64,000 bases of DNA from Paenibacillus alginolyticus DSM 5050 = NBRC 15375 (GCF_000422905.1 NZ_AUGY01000025.1:1-64000); one strand, 5' to 3'. Shown: positions 45,505 through 54,546, counted from the stretch's first letter. The notes: a model not told the origin generated them from the letters alone. A program made the numbers and translations.

Positions 45505-45715
45505 TCAGATTGTCACTGATTGGAACGTAAATTGTCATAGGATGGAACGTAAATTTGTCATAGGAAAGGTAGCTCAATGTCCAAAAAAACTTGATATATC
45601 GGGCTTTTTTAACAGGCATTAATAGGTACAGCGTTACTTTCCAATATGAGCCATTAAAAAAACATTCCATTTTGTGAGCCATTATTTTCTGGAACCAATT
45701 TTGTCATAATTAGTG
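45505..45715. mobile_element. Possible remnant ends of a TnsB/Tn552-like transposon or MITE
   Basis: In the gap after the methyltransferase, TTGGAACGTAAATTGTCATA and TGGAACGTAAATTTGTCATA occur 24-25 bases apart, and a related TGGAACCAATTTTGTCATAA occurs near 45,693. Tandem short TGTCA-containing sites are typical of ends bound by Mu/TnsB-class transposases. No transposase is present, so this would be a relic or non-autonomous element. Confidence 0.4.
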
Positions 45716-45740
45716 AAATTGTTATAAGGTACGGTGCGAT

Positions 45741-46073
45741 ATGATTGGGGATAAAATTCGTGCTCTCAGAAAACTAAATAACTTAAATCAAGTTGAATTT
45801 GCGGCTTCACTTGGTATATCACAAGGTAATTTAAGTGAGATTGAGAAGGGGAAGAGTAAGCCTTCAGCGGATACCTTGCAGGCGTTAAGAAGAGCTTATT
45901 GACTGGATATTAATCTTTTATTAGATGAGGATGCTAGTAAAGATATTAAATTAACGGATGGTTGGAGTCTTAGCCCAACAGAGGTAACACTGATTTCTCA
46001 ATTTAGATTACTCTCTAGTATAAAACAAAAAGAAATTATGGACTTTCTAGACTATAAAATTACCCGTATTTAG
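45741..46073 (+). pseudogene. XRE-family regulator with in-frame stop codon
   Basis: ATG 45,741 opens a helix-turn-helix (DKIRALRKLNNLNQVEFAAS, GISQGNLSEIEKGKSKPS). TGA at 45,900-45,902 follows LRRAY, and the same frame then runs on with LDINLLLDEDASKD and a typical C-terminal helix to TAG at 46,071. The join reads like a normal XRE protein, so one base change (for example GGA to TGA) probably broke it. The 53-residue N-part alone could still bind DNA. Confidence 0.75.
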
Positions 46074-46102
46074 ATAACCTACTTCGACTCATAAAGGCAG
46101 CA

Positions 46103-46154
46103 AAAACCCACCGCTCAAGGTTTGGTCGCCTTAAGCATGGGTTTTTACTTTTTC
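46103..46154 (+). terminator. Rho-independent terminator after the XRE pseudogene
   Basis: AAAAACCCA pairs with TGGGTTTTT, with an inner GCT-AAGG/CCTT-AGC stem, and T-rich sequence after it. Confidence 0.8.
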
Positions 46155-46183
46155 GGTATTGTATTAAGAACAGAGGCATTACA

Positions 46184-46531
46184 TTGAAAACCGCATCCAC
46201 CGTTGTCTCGACATCCATTTTCCAGAATATGGTTAAACAATCCATTCACTCACTTCGAATCTTGGGTACCGTAGCCATTGTCGGCATGTCTGGAGACGTC
46301 ACATTAAACTTTGTAAATGATATTTTAATGGAAGGCAAGAAAATCGTCGGAACCGTTCAAGGAGATTCCGTTCCTCAATTGCTTATTCCTCAATTGGTTA
46401 AATATTATAAAGAAGGAAAATTCCCATTTGATAAATTGGTGAAATTCTACGATTTTGAAGATATTAATAAAGCCTTTGAAGATTCAAAAAAGGTTATGGC
46501 CATTAAACCCATCGTCAAAATCGCGAAATAA
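46184..46531 (+). pseudogene. C-terminal fragment of a zinc-type alcohol dehydrogenase
   Basis: The ~115 residues (SIHSLRILGTVAIVGMSGD through FEDINKAFEDSKKVMAIKPI) match the end of aryl-alcohol-type zinc dehydrogenases of ~365 residues. The catalytic domain, zinc ligands and the GxGxxG motif are missing. The first codons form no ribosome site. It is therefore a truncated relic. An HxlR regulator, often paired with such dehydrogenases, lies convergent to it. Confidence 0.75.
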
Positions 46532-46570
46532 ATGATTTTCGTTAAAAATATCTGTTCGAGTGAATCAATT

Positions 46571-46603
46571 AAAAGGAGGCCGACTAAGTGTCAGCCTCCT
46601 TTT
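46571..46603. terminator. Bidirectional terminator
   Basis: AAAAGGAGGC pairs perfectly with GCCTCCTTTT, flanked by A and T runs. It serves the dehydrogenase relic and probably the convergent HxlR gene. Confidence 0.88.
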
Positions 46604-46637
46604 CCATATGCAAACAAAACCGGATATTTTGAAAAAA

Positions 46638-47000
46638 CTAAATGTGATCGGCCTTCTGCGCATGCTCGGATTCTTCATTTACAACTTTTTGATAATTTAA
46701 ACCCCATACTTCCATTACACCGATGATAGGTTTTAACGAGTTTCCCAAATCGCTTAACCGATATTCTACTCTTGGTGGAACTTCAGCATAGACCTCCCGG
46801 ATGATAATCCCATCTTCCTCCATTGAACGCAAATTTTGAGTTAATACCTTTTGGCTAATGTCAGGTATCCTTTTTCGTAGTTCCCCAAATCGCTTGGTTC
46901 CTGTCAGTAAGTCCCTTAAAATGAGCAATTTCCACTTGTTACCGATCAGCCCGACCGTTGTAGCTACGGGGCAAAGCGGTAGTTCTTTTTTCGGAATCAA
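46638..47000 (-). CDS. HxlR family transcriptional regulator
   Basis: A 120-residue winged-helix regulator. It starts at TTG 47,000 with GGAGGAG eight bases upstream. CPVATTVGLIGNKWKLLIL, LTGTKRFGELRKRIPDISQK and LTQNLRSMEEDGII are the HxlR signature, with an N-terminal Cys that in family members senses thiol or aldehyde stress. It may have controlled the dehydrogenase now broken beside it. Confidence 0.92.
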   Translation of the reverse strand: MIPKKELPLCPVATTVGLIGNKWKLLILRDLLTGTKRFGELRKRIPDISQKVLTQNLRSMEEDGIIIREVYAEVPPRVEYRLSDLGNSLKPIIGVMEVWGLNYQKVVNEESEHAQKADHI

Positions 47001-47263
47001 TTGAATGTCTCCTCCATTAGTTACTTAAAGGTTCCTATATAATAAAAAGGTGCCTACTTTCCATATCGCTTTATAGACTTTATTATAAATCCATCGCAAT
47101 CATATGCAAGTTATTTTCTTTGGTGTAATACAAAATTGGAGGTTGGGTAATTAGGTGAATCTCACTCAGCTTTTATAGGCATTATATGGATACAATAAAG
47201 ATCAATATGGGTAATTTAAATTTTTTGCGAAACTAAACCTTTCGGAGGAAAGGGCGGGATCAT

Positions 47264-47920
47264 TTGAACAGTAACTTGTGGATGGAATTTACGAATTATT
47301 TTACAAATAACACAAATGACTATTTGATTTCTTTAAAAGAGCATGTAGGGATTAGTGTAATGGCATTATTGCTCTCTACATTGATCGGTGTTATTTGTGG
47401 GTATATTTGCTCTGAATATAAACAATACGAAAAGTGGATCGTATCGATATTTCAAATCCTTAGAATTATTCCGAGCTTGGCTATTCTCCTGCTCTTGATC
47501 CCTGTTATGGGTACGGGCATTAAGCCAGCTTTGATAGCTCTAATATTACTCGCGATTCCGCCAATTCTTATGAACACTGTTGCGGGTTTGGAAGAGGTAT
47601 CTCCATTTATAATCGAAGCTGCCTACGGGGGTGGCATGTCGGATCGACAGATTTTGTGGAAAGTCAAAATTCCTTTAGCCGCGCCGATCATTCTAACCGG
47701 AATCAAAACGGCTACGATTGAAATCATTGCAAGTGCCACCTTGGCCGCTAAGATCGGTGCTGGTGGACTTGGAGGCATTATTTTTACCGGCCTAGGACTC
47801 AATCGCATGGATTTGCTATTAATTGGGGGTATTTCGGTTGCGGTTCTTTCTATTGCAGCTGGATTATCTCTAGATCTGGCAGACAGATTTTTGTTCAAAT
47901 ATAAACTCGTTAGAAAGTAG
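47264..47920 (+). CDS. Osmoprotectant ABC transporter permease, OpuBB/OpuCB type
   Basis: A 218-residue permease with about five membrane spans. TTG 47,264 (GGAGGAAAGGG upstream) or ATG 47,282 could start it. The EAA-like loop is FIIEAAYGGGMSDRQILWKV. It is the first of four genes that make a glycine betaine/choline/carnitine-type importer. The 263-base gap upstream shows no gene and no clear riboswitch. Confidence 0.9.
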   Translation: MNSNLWMEFTNYFTNNTNDYLISLKEHVGISVMALLLSTLIGVICGYICSEYKQYEKWIVSIFQILRIIPSLAILLLLIPVMGTGIKPALIALILLAIPPILMNTVAGLEEVSPFIIEAAYGGGMSDRQILWKVKIPLAAPIILTGIKTATIEIIASATLAAKIGAGGLGGIIFTGLGLNRMDLLLIGGISVAVLSIAAGLSLDLADRFLFKYKLVRK

Positions 47921-47929
47921 GAGTAGAAA

Positions 47930-48838
47930 ATGATGAAAATTAGACTAAAAACATTTGCTGCAGTCGCCGCACTATTGGTTCTAACAATAACCCTGATTGC
48001 ATGCGGAATTAAGAGCGCTAATCCTAATGCAAGTACAATAATTCGTGTTGGGACAAAAGATTTCACCGAGAATTTGATTGTTGGAGAATTATACGCATTA
48101 GCTTTGGAAGATGCCGGATATCAAGTTAAACGAGTCTCTAATATTGCTGGTTCCGTCATTCATACATCGCTCGTAAACAATGAAATTGATCTGTACCCTG
48201 AATATACGGGGACCGGGTTGCTAACCATTTTAAAGATGAATTTGATGACTAATCCCGATGAGGTTTATAAAACAGTGAAAGACGAGTATAAGAAACGGTT
48301 TCAAGTTACTTGGCTGAATTACTCGCAGGCCAATGACGGGGCTGGTCTTGTCATCCGTACGGATGTTTCGAAAAAGCTTGGCATTACCACCATTTCGGAT
48401 TTACAAAAACATGCAAGTGAACTTAGATTCGCATCACAAGGTGAGGTTGACCAACGAGAGGATGGAATCCCTGCTTTAGAAAAAGTATATGGGAAACTAA
48501 ATTGGAAATCGTCGAAGGTGTACGATAATAGCTTGAAATATGAGGTGCTCAAAAATAACGAAGGGGATGTTGCTCCAGCCTATACGACGGAAGGGCAGTT
48601 GGTGAATATCGATCAGTTCACCTTATTAGAGGACGACAAACATGTCTGGCCGCCGTATAATTTGGCGCCTGTGATTCGCGATAATGTTTTAAACGCTAAT
48701 TCTGGCATCGCGGAGGCAATTAACAAAGTAAGTACAAAATTAGATACAAAAACAGTCACAGCACTAAATGCCAAAGTTGATGTTGAGAAAAAGGATTATG
48801 AAGACGTGGCAAAAGAGTTTTACAAATCCATTAAGTAA
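47930..48838 (+). CDS. Osmoprotectant-binding lipoprotein, OpuBC/OpuCC type
   Basis: A 302-residue lipoprotein with lipobox TLIACGIKS. The mature part has VGTKDFTENLIVGELYALAL, EIDLYPEYTGTGLL and VAPAYTTEGQLVN, typical of the OpuAC/OpuBC quaternary-ammonium binding fold. The aromatic cage residues cannot be assigned with certainty from reading alone. It sits between permease and ATPase. Confidence 0.92.
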   Translation: MMKIRLKTFAAVAALLVLTITLIACGIKSANPNASTIIRVGTKDFTENLIVGELYALALEDAGYQVKRVSNIAGSVIHTSLVNNEIDLYPEYTGTGLLTILKMNLMTNPDEVYKTVKDEYKKRFQVTWLNYSQANDGAGLVIRTDVSKKLGITTISDLQKHASELRFASQGEVDQREDGIPALEKVYGKLNWKSSKVYDNSLKYEVLKNNEGDVAPAYTTEGQLVNIDQFTLLEDDKHVWPPYNLAPVIRDNVLNANSGIAEAINKVSTKLDTKTVTALNAKVDVEKKDYEDVAKEFYKSIK

Positions 48839-48843
48839 GCGTC

Positions 48844-49626
48844 ATGGAGGATAACATGCTTCTTACAGCGATTGAGTTCAGTAATGTATGTAAAAAATAT
48901 TCGAAATCCGAACATAATGTGGTCGATCATGTGAATTTGACCATCAACGAAGGGGAGTTCATTACGATTTTGGGCTCCTCGGGGTCCGGAAAGACAACAT
49001 TGCTCAAGATGGTCAATCGTATGCATGAACCAAGCGAAGGAACAATTACGCTATTTGGTGAAGATATTGCAATGGTTGATCCAGTAAAGGTCAGAAGACG
49101 GATGGGTTATGTGATTCAGCAAGTAGGATTATTTCCTCATATGACCATAGCTCAGAATATTGCGATAGTGCCAAAACTTTTAAAATGGGAACAATCTAAG
49201 ATTGATTTGAAAGTAAACGAATTGCTCTCTCAAGTCGGGTTAGAGCAACGAGAATATCGAAATCGCTATCCGTCGCAATTGTCAGGCGGTCAACAACAAA
49301 GAATCGGGCTGGCACGAGCCCTAGCGACCGATCCCAAAATCATGTTGCTGGATGAGCCTTTTGGTGCCATCGATGCCATTACTCGGTTGAACTTGCAGGA
49401 TGAGCTTTTACGTATTCATGGGGGGCTCAAGAAAACATTTCTTCTTGTTACGCATGATATCAACGAGGCCTTTAAGCTCGGGACAAGAGTCATTGTTATG
49501 AACGAAGGTAAAGTTTCTCAGTTCGATACGCCGAGAAATATTGTACAGAATCCTGCTGACGAGTTTGTATCGTCACTCATCCATTCCTCAAGAGAGCAAG
49601 AGCGTTTCTGGGAGGGATTCGTTTGA
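48844..49626 (+). CDS. Osmoprotectant ABC transporter ATPase, OpuBA/OpuCA type
   Basis: A 260-residue ATPase: Walker A GSSGSGKTT, Q-loop VIQQVGLF, signature LSGGQQQR, Walker B IMLLDEPFGAID, His-loop LLVTHD. It stops before the CBS pair that regulates OpuCA by ionic strength, so control must differ. Its stop overlaps the next permease by four bases. Confidence 0.93.
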   Translation: MEDNMLLTAIEFSNVCKKYSKSEHNVVDHVNLTINEGEFITILGSSGSGKTTLLKMVNRMHEPSEGTITLFGEDIAMVDPVKVRRRMGYVIQQVGLFPHMTIAQNIAIVPKLLKWEQSKIDLKVNELLSQVGLEQREYRNRYPSQLSGGQQQRIGLARALATDPKIMLLDEPFGAIDAITRLNLQDELLRIHGGLKKTFLLVTHDINEAFKLGTRVIVMNEGKVSQFDTPRNIVQNPADEFVSSLIHSSREQERFWEGFV

Positions 49627-50234
49627 TCGAATATGCAGTCAACCATTTTGATAAATTAGTCGCGGCGCTGCTGGAGCATCTGGAGATGTTAGTTGCGACA
49701 ATGATCATTTCAATCGTTCTCGCTTCGATTTTAACGATGGTAGCCATGTCTTCAACAATCTTTTCCAAAATGCTGCTTCAATTATTTTCAGTGATTTATT
49801 CCATCCCCAGCTTGGCTTTTTTAGCCATTTTGATCCCGGTTACGGGCTTAGGCAAAGAAACAGCCATCACGGCTTTAGTTGTTTACAACCAATATATATT
49901 GCTGCGTAATTTTATCACAGGACTGAATGAAGTTGAACCGTCGATCATAGAAGCGGCATTCGGTATCGGTATGACGAATTGGCAGGTTCTTTATCTGGTG
50001 AGGCTGCCGTTGTCTAAGAGGGCTCTCTTTACCGGAGTACGGCTTGCCGTTGTATCTACAATTGGTATAGCTACAATTGCAGCATTCATCAACGCGGGTG
50101 GGCTAGGCACAATTCTATTCGATGGACTTCGTACAATGAATGTTTACAAAATATTGTGGGGAAGCTTGCTGTCCGCGGGGCTTGCAATCGGTGCTAATGC
50201 GTTATTAATTCGAATTGAAAAAGGATTTGCATGA
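49623..50234 (+). CDS. Osmoprotectant ABC transporter permease, OpuBD/OpuCD type
   Basis: A 203-residue second permease, TTG start in the stop-start overlap with the ATPase. The coupling loop is SIIEAAFGIGMTNWQVLYLV. With the three upstream genes it completes permease-binding protein-ATPase-permease. Confidence 0.92.
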   Translation: MIEYAVNHFDKLVAALLEHLEMLVATMIISIVLASILTMVAMSSTIFSKMLLQLFSVIYSIPSLAFLAILIPVTGLGKETAITALVVYNQYILLRNFITGLNEVEPSIIEAAFGIGMTNWQVLYLVRLPLSKRALFTGVRLAVVSTIGIATIAAFINAGGLGTILFDGLRTMNVYKILWGSLLSAGLAIGANALLIRIEKGFA

Positions 50235-50262
50235 AAAGGGTTATGAAAGGAGCGCTAACTCC

Positions 50263-51228
50263 ATGAAAGCAGTTGTTTTGGAAAGACCATGTGCACCTGA
50301 GGATTTAGCTGTAAGCGAGGTGCCGATTCCTGAGGTGAAGCCAGGCTGGGTTCTGGTCAAAATAAAAGCATTTGGTATTAATCGCTCCGAAATGTTTACG
50401 AGACAGGGCCATTCCCCATCCGTTAAGCTCCCTCGGATCCTTGGGATTGAATGTGTGGGGGCAATCGAAGATCCCTCCGATAGCTCATTTAAGAAGGAAC
50501 AACGAGTTGTCTCATTGATGGGTGGACTTGGGCGTGAATTTGACGGCAGTTATGCGGAATATGCTCTTGTTCCTGTAAGACAAGTTTATCCAATTTACAA
50601 TGAGATGGACTGGGTGAAACTAGCCGCAATACCGGAAATGTACTATACGGCCTATGCATCACTGTTCGTGTCTCTAAAGCTGATGAAAGGCGAAACGCTG
50701 CTGATTCGCGGCGGAACAAGCTCCGTAGGACTGGCTGCATTGCAGCTGGCCAAGAGCGTTGGAGCAACAGTATTATCGACGACCAGAAGCATAGACAAAG
50801 CTGAATATCTTAAGCAAGTGGGGGCGGATTACGTGCTGCTGGATGATGACAGTTTAAGTGAGCAGCTATTTGCCATTGCCCCAACAGGTGTTAATAAAGT
50901 CTTAGAGTTAGTGGGTACCACCAAACTGAAACACTCACTGTCACTTGTTTCAGAGAACGGCATCTTATGCATGTCGGGAATATTGGGGAACGAATGGGAA
51001 ATAGAACACTTTGAACCGCTGGTCGATATTCCAACAGGAGTCTATTTTACGGCCTTTACAAGCGAAACCATCAAAGAACAACTGCTTGTAGAGTTGTTTA
51101 ATCATATCGAGAAGTATGCTATTCAAGTTCCGATTGCACAAGTATTCACGCTGGATCAAATCGATAAAGCACATCTTCTAATGGAAAGTAACGCTGCAAA
51201 CGGAAAGATTGTCGTTACGAATACCTGA
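50263..51228 (+). CDS. Quinone oxidoreductase-like (zinc-less MDR) protein
   Basis: A 321-residue medium-chain dehydrogenase/reductase. ATG 50,263 follows AAAGGAG. VKIKAFGINRSEMFTRQGHS and LLIRGGTSSVGLAALQLAK (NADPH site) fit the quinone oxidoreductase group, which lacks the catalytic zinc. It probably reduces quinones or enones with NADPH. It lies 28 bases after the transporter operon and 22 bases before the sirtuin gene, so may share its transcript. Confidence 0.87.
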   Translation: MKAVVLERPCAPEDLAVSEVPIPEVKPGWVLVKIKAFGINRSEMFTRQGHSPSVKLPRILGIECVGAIEDPSDSSFKKEQRVVSLMGGLGREFDGSYAEYALVPVRQVYPIYNEMDWVKLAAIPEMYYTAYASLFVSLKLMKGETLLIRGGTSSVGLAALQLAKSVGATVLSTTRSIDKAEYLKQVGADYVLLDDDSLSEQLFAIAPTGVNKVLELVGTTKLKHSLSLVSENGILCMSGILGNEWEIEHFEPLVDIPTGVYFTAFTSETIKEQLLVELFNHIEKYAIQVPIAQVFTLDQIDKAHLLMESNAANGKIVVTNT

Positions 51229-51250
51229 GCTAACCAAAGGGGGGAGCGGC

Positions 51251-52096
51251 ATGCAGGGTAATATTTCGACTCGTATTGAAAAGGCGAAACAGGCTATAAA
51301 ACAAGCCGATTATATATTATTAGGCGGAGGGGCGGGTTTATCAGCCGCCGCGGGAATCACATACAGCGGGAAACGATTTACGGATCACTTCGGATCTTTT
51401 ATTGAAAAGTATGGGTTTACCGACTTGTATACGTCCAGCTTTTACCCGTTTACAACACAAGAGGAGAAATGGGCATACTGGGCCAAACACATCAGCCTCA
51501 ATCGGTATGAAACGGGTCCAACCAAGCTTTACAAAGATTTATATCAGATGGCTAAAGACAAAGAATATTTCGTAATCACCACCAATGTTGAGAGCCAGTT
51601 TGAAAAAGCAGGCTTTCCCTCTTATAAGATATTTGAGGTTCAAGGCAATTACAGCTATCTGCAATGTGCCGAAGGCTGTCACAACAAACGCTATTATAAC
51701 GAATCCTTAGTAAAGGAAATGATTCAGCAAACGGTTGATTGTAAAATACCATCCGAGCTTGTTCCCAGATGTCCTGTTTGCGGCGGCGAGATGGACCCCA
51801 ATCTAAGGAGCAATCAATACTTTGTACAGGATGAAAAATGGTATGAGCTAGATCGATTGTATAAGGATTTCTTACAAAAATCGGAAGGAAAGCAGATCGT
51901 GTATTTAGAATTAGGCGTTGGGTTTAATACACCTGGTATTATTCGTTATCCATTTGAAAGAATGACTTATTATAACGAATATGCAACATTGCTTCGTTTT
52001 AACAAAGACCACCCCGAGGGTTTTGAGGAAAATAAAGATAAAACCATCACGTTTACGGAGGATATGCGAGAGGTTGTAATAGCTTTAATGAAGTAA
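51251..52096 (+). CDS. Class M sirtuin (SirTM), protein ADP-ribosyltransferase
   Basis: A 281-residue Sir2-fold protein; ATG 51,251 is chosen for AAGGGGGGAGC. LLGGGAGLSAAAGITYSG binds NAD+, and ITTNVESQF with N112 replaces the deacetylase TQNID. Q131 in FEVQGNYSYL stands where deacetylases have the catalytic His; this is the known mark of SirTM, which ADP-ribosylates proteins. Zinc Cys pairs are C139/C143 and C174/C177. In Staphylococcus and Streptococcus, SirTM and a macrodomain hydrolase sit with lipoylation genes (lplA2, gcvH-L) and modify lipoylated GcvH-L; those genes are not here. The next gene is the macrodomain partner. Confidence 0.88.
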   Translation: MQGNISTRIEKAKQAIKQADYILLGGGAGLSAAAGITYSGKRFTDHFGSFIEKYGFTDLYTSSFYPFTTQEEKWAYWAKHISLNRYETGPTKLYKDLYQMAKDKEYFVITTNVESQFEKAGFPSYKIFEVQGNYSYLQCAEGCHNKRYYNESLVKEMIQQTVDCKIPSELVPRCPVCGGEMDPNLRSNQYFVQDEKWYELDRLYKDFLQKSEGKQIVYLELGVGFNTPGIIRYPFERMTYYNEYATLLRFNKDHPEGFEENKDKTITFTEDMREVVIALMK

Positions 52097-52120
52097 AAAG
52101 GAGCTAAGGGGAGAGTAATT

Positions 52121-53164
52121 ATGACACAATTATCTTTAAAAGAATATGCATCTCCCATCCATTTGACTGATTGCTACGAACCTTCATTGCTTTATTTAAA
52201 TCGTAAAGAGGAAATGGTTGACGAGCTGCTGGAAACATTTTTAAAAGAGAAGGAAGAATTAAGAGAGGCTAAAGTTCCTCGTGATTATGCCGGCAAACGA
52301 GATTTACTAAAAGGAATTCTAACTATCAGAGAACCAAAACCTCTCGATGTGGAAAACCTAAATAAGTTAGATTCCCTATTACAAACGGAGCTAATGGAAA
52401 GAGGCGTTATTGAAGTTGGGCCTCTTGAGCCGATTTCTGATATATATCCCAATTGCAGTTTTAATCAATCTCATAAATTCACCTTGTGGCAAGGTGACAT
52501 GACACGATTAGGTGCAGACGCCATCGTAAATGCTGCAAACAAATACTTGTTAGGCTGTTTTCACCCCTATCATGCTTGTATCGATAACGCCATTCACTCC
52601 GCGGCTGGCCCGCAATTAAGGGAAGACTGTAACACTATCATGTCCCTTCAAGGTGAGTTGGAGGATACGGGGGGAGCAAAAATCACAAGAGGCTATAATT
52701 TGCCTTCCAAATTTGTTCTGCACACAGTGGGTCCCATTATAGATAAGGGAATAGAACTGACAGAGCAGCAAAAAGCAGAATTAGCTTCCTGTTATAGATC
52801 AGATATGAAGCGGATTTTTGCTCCGTATGCCCCGGGAATCAAGCTGCGACTAAAAGCGTTAAAAGAAGTACATGATGCCGGATTGTCTACCCAAGCATCT
52901 ATTTCTCCTGTTTTACCGTTTACCCCTGATTTCCCAAGATTGTTGGAGGGAATAGTGGATCGTATTTGGATCGATACACTAACGATTGGGGACGGTTCGA
53001 TGGGTAAACGTTCAGCGCGGTTAGGAATGCCTCAGTTATTCGAAGAGCATGATCTATCGAAGTGGTATCAAGAAGATATCCATATCAAGGTTGGAAAATA
53101 TTTCAGGAATTCTTTCCCTAGTGAAATGATACGTATTTCCAAAAACGAAGCTTTTCCAATTTAA
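52121..53164 (+). CDS. Zinc-type macrodomain protein fused to a radical SAM-like C-terminus
   Basis: A 347-residue frame. Residues 1-226 match SirTM-linked protein-ADP-ribose hydrolases: helical N-domain, then FTLWQGDMTRLGADAIVNAA and a zinc motif in LLGCFHPYHACIDN (C146, H151, C153), and HTVGPI. The macrodomain should go on after ELASCYRS with its last strands and helices. Instead, from about residue 227 (nt ~52,800) the text reads MKRIFAPYAPGIKLRLKALK and HDAGLSTQASISPVLPF, like the end of an SPL/SplB-type radical SAM protein. The simplest cause is an in-frame deletion joining two neighbouring genes. The hydrolase is probably damaged, though the zinc site remains. Confidence 0.72.
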   Translation: MTQLSLKEYASPIHLTDCYEPSLLYLNRKEEMVDELLETFLKEKEELREAKVPRDYAGKRDLLKGILTIREPKPLDVENLNKLDSLLQTELMERGVIEVGPLEPISDIYPNCSFNQSHKFTLWQGDMTRLGADAIVNAANKYLLGCFHPYHACIDNAIHSAAGPQLREDCNTIMSLQGELEDTGGAKITRGYNLPSKFVLHTVGPIIDKGIELTEQQKAELASCYRSDMKRIFAPYAPGIKLRLKALKEVHDAGLSTQASISPVLPFTPDFPRLLEGIVDRIWIDTLTIGDGSMGKRSARLGMPQLFEEHDLSKWYQEDIHIKVGKYFRNSFPSEMIRISKNEAFPI

Positions 53165-53178
53165 GTGGAAAGGGATGA

Positions 53179-54459
53179 ATGAAGATGTTGAAAGAAAATG
53201 GAGAGCAATTACTGAAAAATTTTGCCGCTACTGCTTATCCTCTAGCTGTAACGAAAATTACAAACAGTATCTATCATGTCATGGGATATGCCCATAGTAA
53301 TTCCATTATTATAGAGGCTGAGAATTCTGTCATTCTAGTTGATACATTTGAAACTGATGTAAGGGCTGAAAAGTTAAAAAAACTCATTGCTGACATTACT
53401 GAAAAGCCAGTAAAAACGATTATCTACACCCACAGTCATCCTGACCATCGAGGTGGCGCGGGGGTTTTTAGTGATACGGTTGAGGAGGTTATTGCATTTG
53501 CCCCAATGAAACCTATACTCGGACGTACCAATGAATTGAATGATGTACTTAATAAACGTGGTTCATATCAATTTGGGTATTATTTAACTGATGAAGAGGT
53601 CATTACTCAAGGTATTGGGATTCGAGAGGGAATTGTTGTGGGAGAAGGAAAACGAGCTTTTTTTCCTCCGACAACTGTATACAAACAAGAAAAAGTAAAT
53701 CGAACGATAGATGGCATTCAGGTCGAATTGGTACCAGCACTTGGTGAAACGGATGACCAGATCTTTATTTGGTTGCCAGATAGCAAGGTGCTTTGTTGTG
53801 GAGATAATTATTACGGCTGCTTTCCAAATTTATATGCCATCCGTGGCGGTCAATACCGAGATGTCAGCGCTTGGGTAGACTCACTTAATTTAATTATTTC
53901 ATATCCCGCAGAATATGTTCTGCCAGGTCATACAAAACCGTTAGTAGGGAGAAACCAAGTTCAAGAGGTATTGTTGAACTTCCGAGATGCAATCGAATTT
54001 GTTCTTGAAGAAACACTAAGGGGTATGAATAAGGGTTTAAAAGTAGATGAACTGGCAAGTATCGTAAAGCTACCTGAAAAACTTGCGGAGCTCCCCTATC
54101 TGGGCGAGTTTTACGGGACTGTTGCATGGACTGTGCGCAGTATTTACAACGGGTATCTCGGATGGTTTGATGGCAATCCAACGAATCTAAATAAATTGCC
54201 ATCAAAGACACATGCAGAAAAGATGTTGAATCTAATAGGCAGTCATGAGTCGGTCGTAACGGAAATCAAAAGAGCGCTTGATATTCGAGAAGAGCAATGG
54301 GCAGTTGAGCTTTGTGACCTGTTAATCAGTGCTGAAAGAGAATTAATAATTGCAAAACAGTTGAAAGCAAAAGGATTAATGGCACTATCAAAGCAAGAAA
54401 CAAGTGCAAATGGAAGGCACTATTATATTGCATGCGCCAAAGAACTATTAGAAGATTAA
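53179..54459 (+). CDS. Alkyl sulfatase-like metallo-beta-lactamase fold hydrolase
   Basis: A 426-residue protein. THSHPDHRGGAG is the metal motif HxHxDH, with LGETDDQIFIW, CCGDNYYGCFPN and LPGHTKP as later ligand loops. It matches the catalytic and dimerisation parts of SdsA/BDS1-type alkyl sulfatases but ends without the SCP2-like C-terminal domain of the ~660-residue enzymes. A sulfate ester or other anionic substrate is likely. It is 14 bases after the macrodomain frame. Confidence 0.82.
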   Translation: MKMLKENGEQLLKNFAATAYPLAVTKITNSIYHVMGYAHSNSIIIEAENSVILVDTFETDVRAEKLKKLIADITEKPVKTIIYTHSHPDHRGGAGVFSDTVEEVIAFAPMKPILGRTNELNDVLNKRGSYQFGYYLTDEEVITQGIGIREGIVVGEGKRAFFPPTTVYKQEKVNRTIDGIQVELVPALGETDDQIFIWLPDSKVLCCGDNYYGCFPNLYAIRGGQYRDVSAWVDSLNLIISYPAEYVLPGHTKPLVGRNQVQEVLLNFRDAIEFVLEETLRGMNKGLKVDELASIVKLPEKLAELPYLGEFYGTVAWTVRSIYNGYLGWFDGNPTNLNKLPSKTHAEKMLNLIGSHESVVTEIKRALDIREEQWAVELCDLLISAERELIIAKQLKAKGLMALSKQETSANGRHYYIACAKELLED

Positions 54460-54546
54460 GCCGGTACAGTTCCATTTTATATAAATGTGTTTATTAATGA
54501 TGAACTATAATACTGAAAGGGAAGATGAGAAAATGAAATTTGATAC

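Noticed and set aside
47001..47263. Riboswitch before the osmoprotectant transporter
   Set aside because: No known aptamer core or terminator-antiterminator pair could be made out in the gap.
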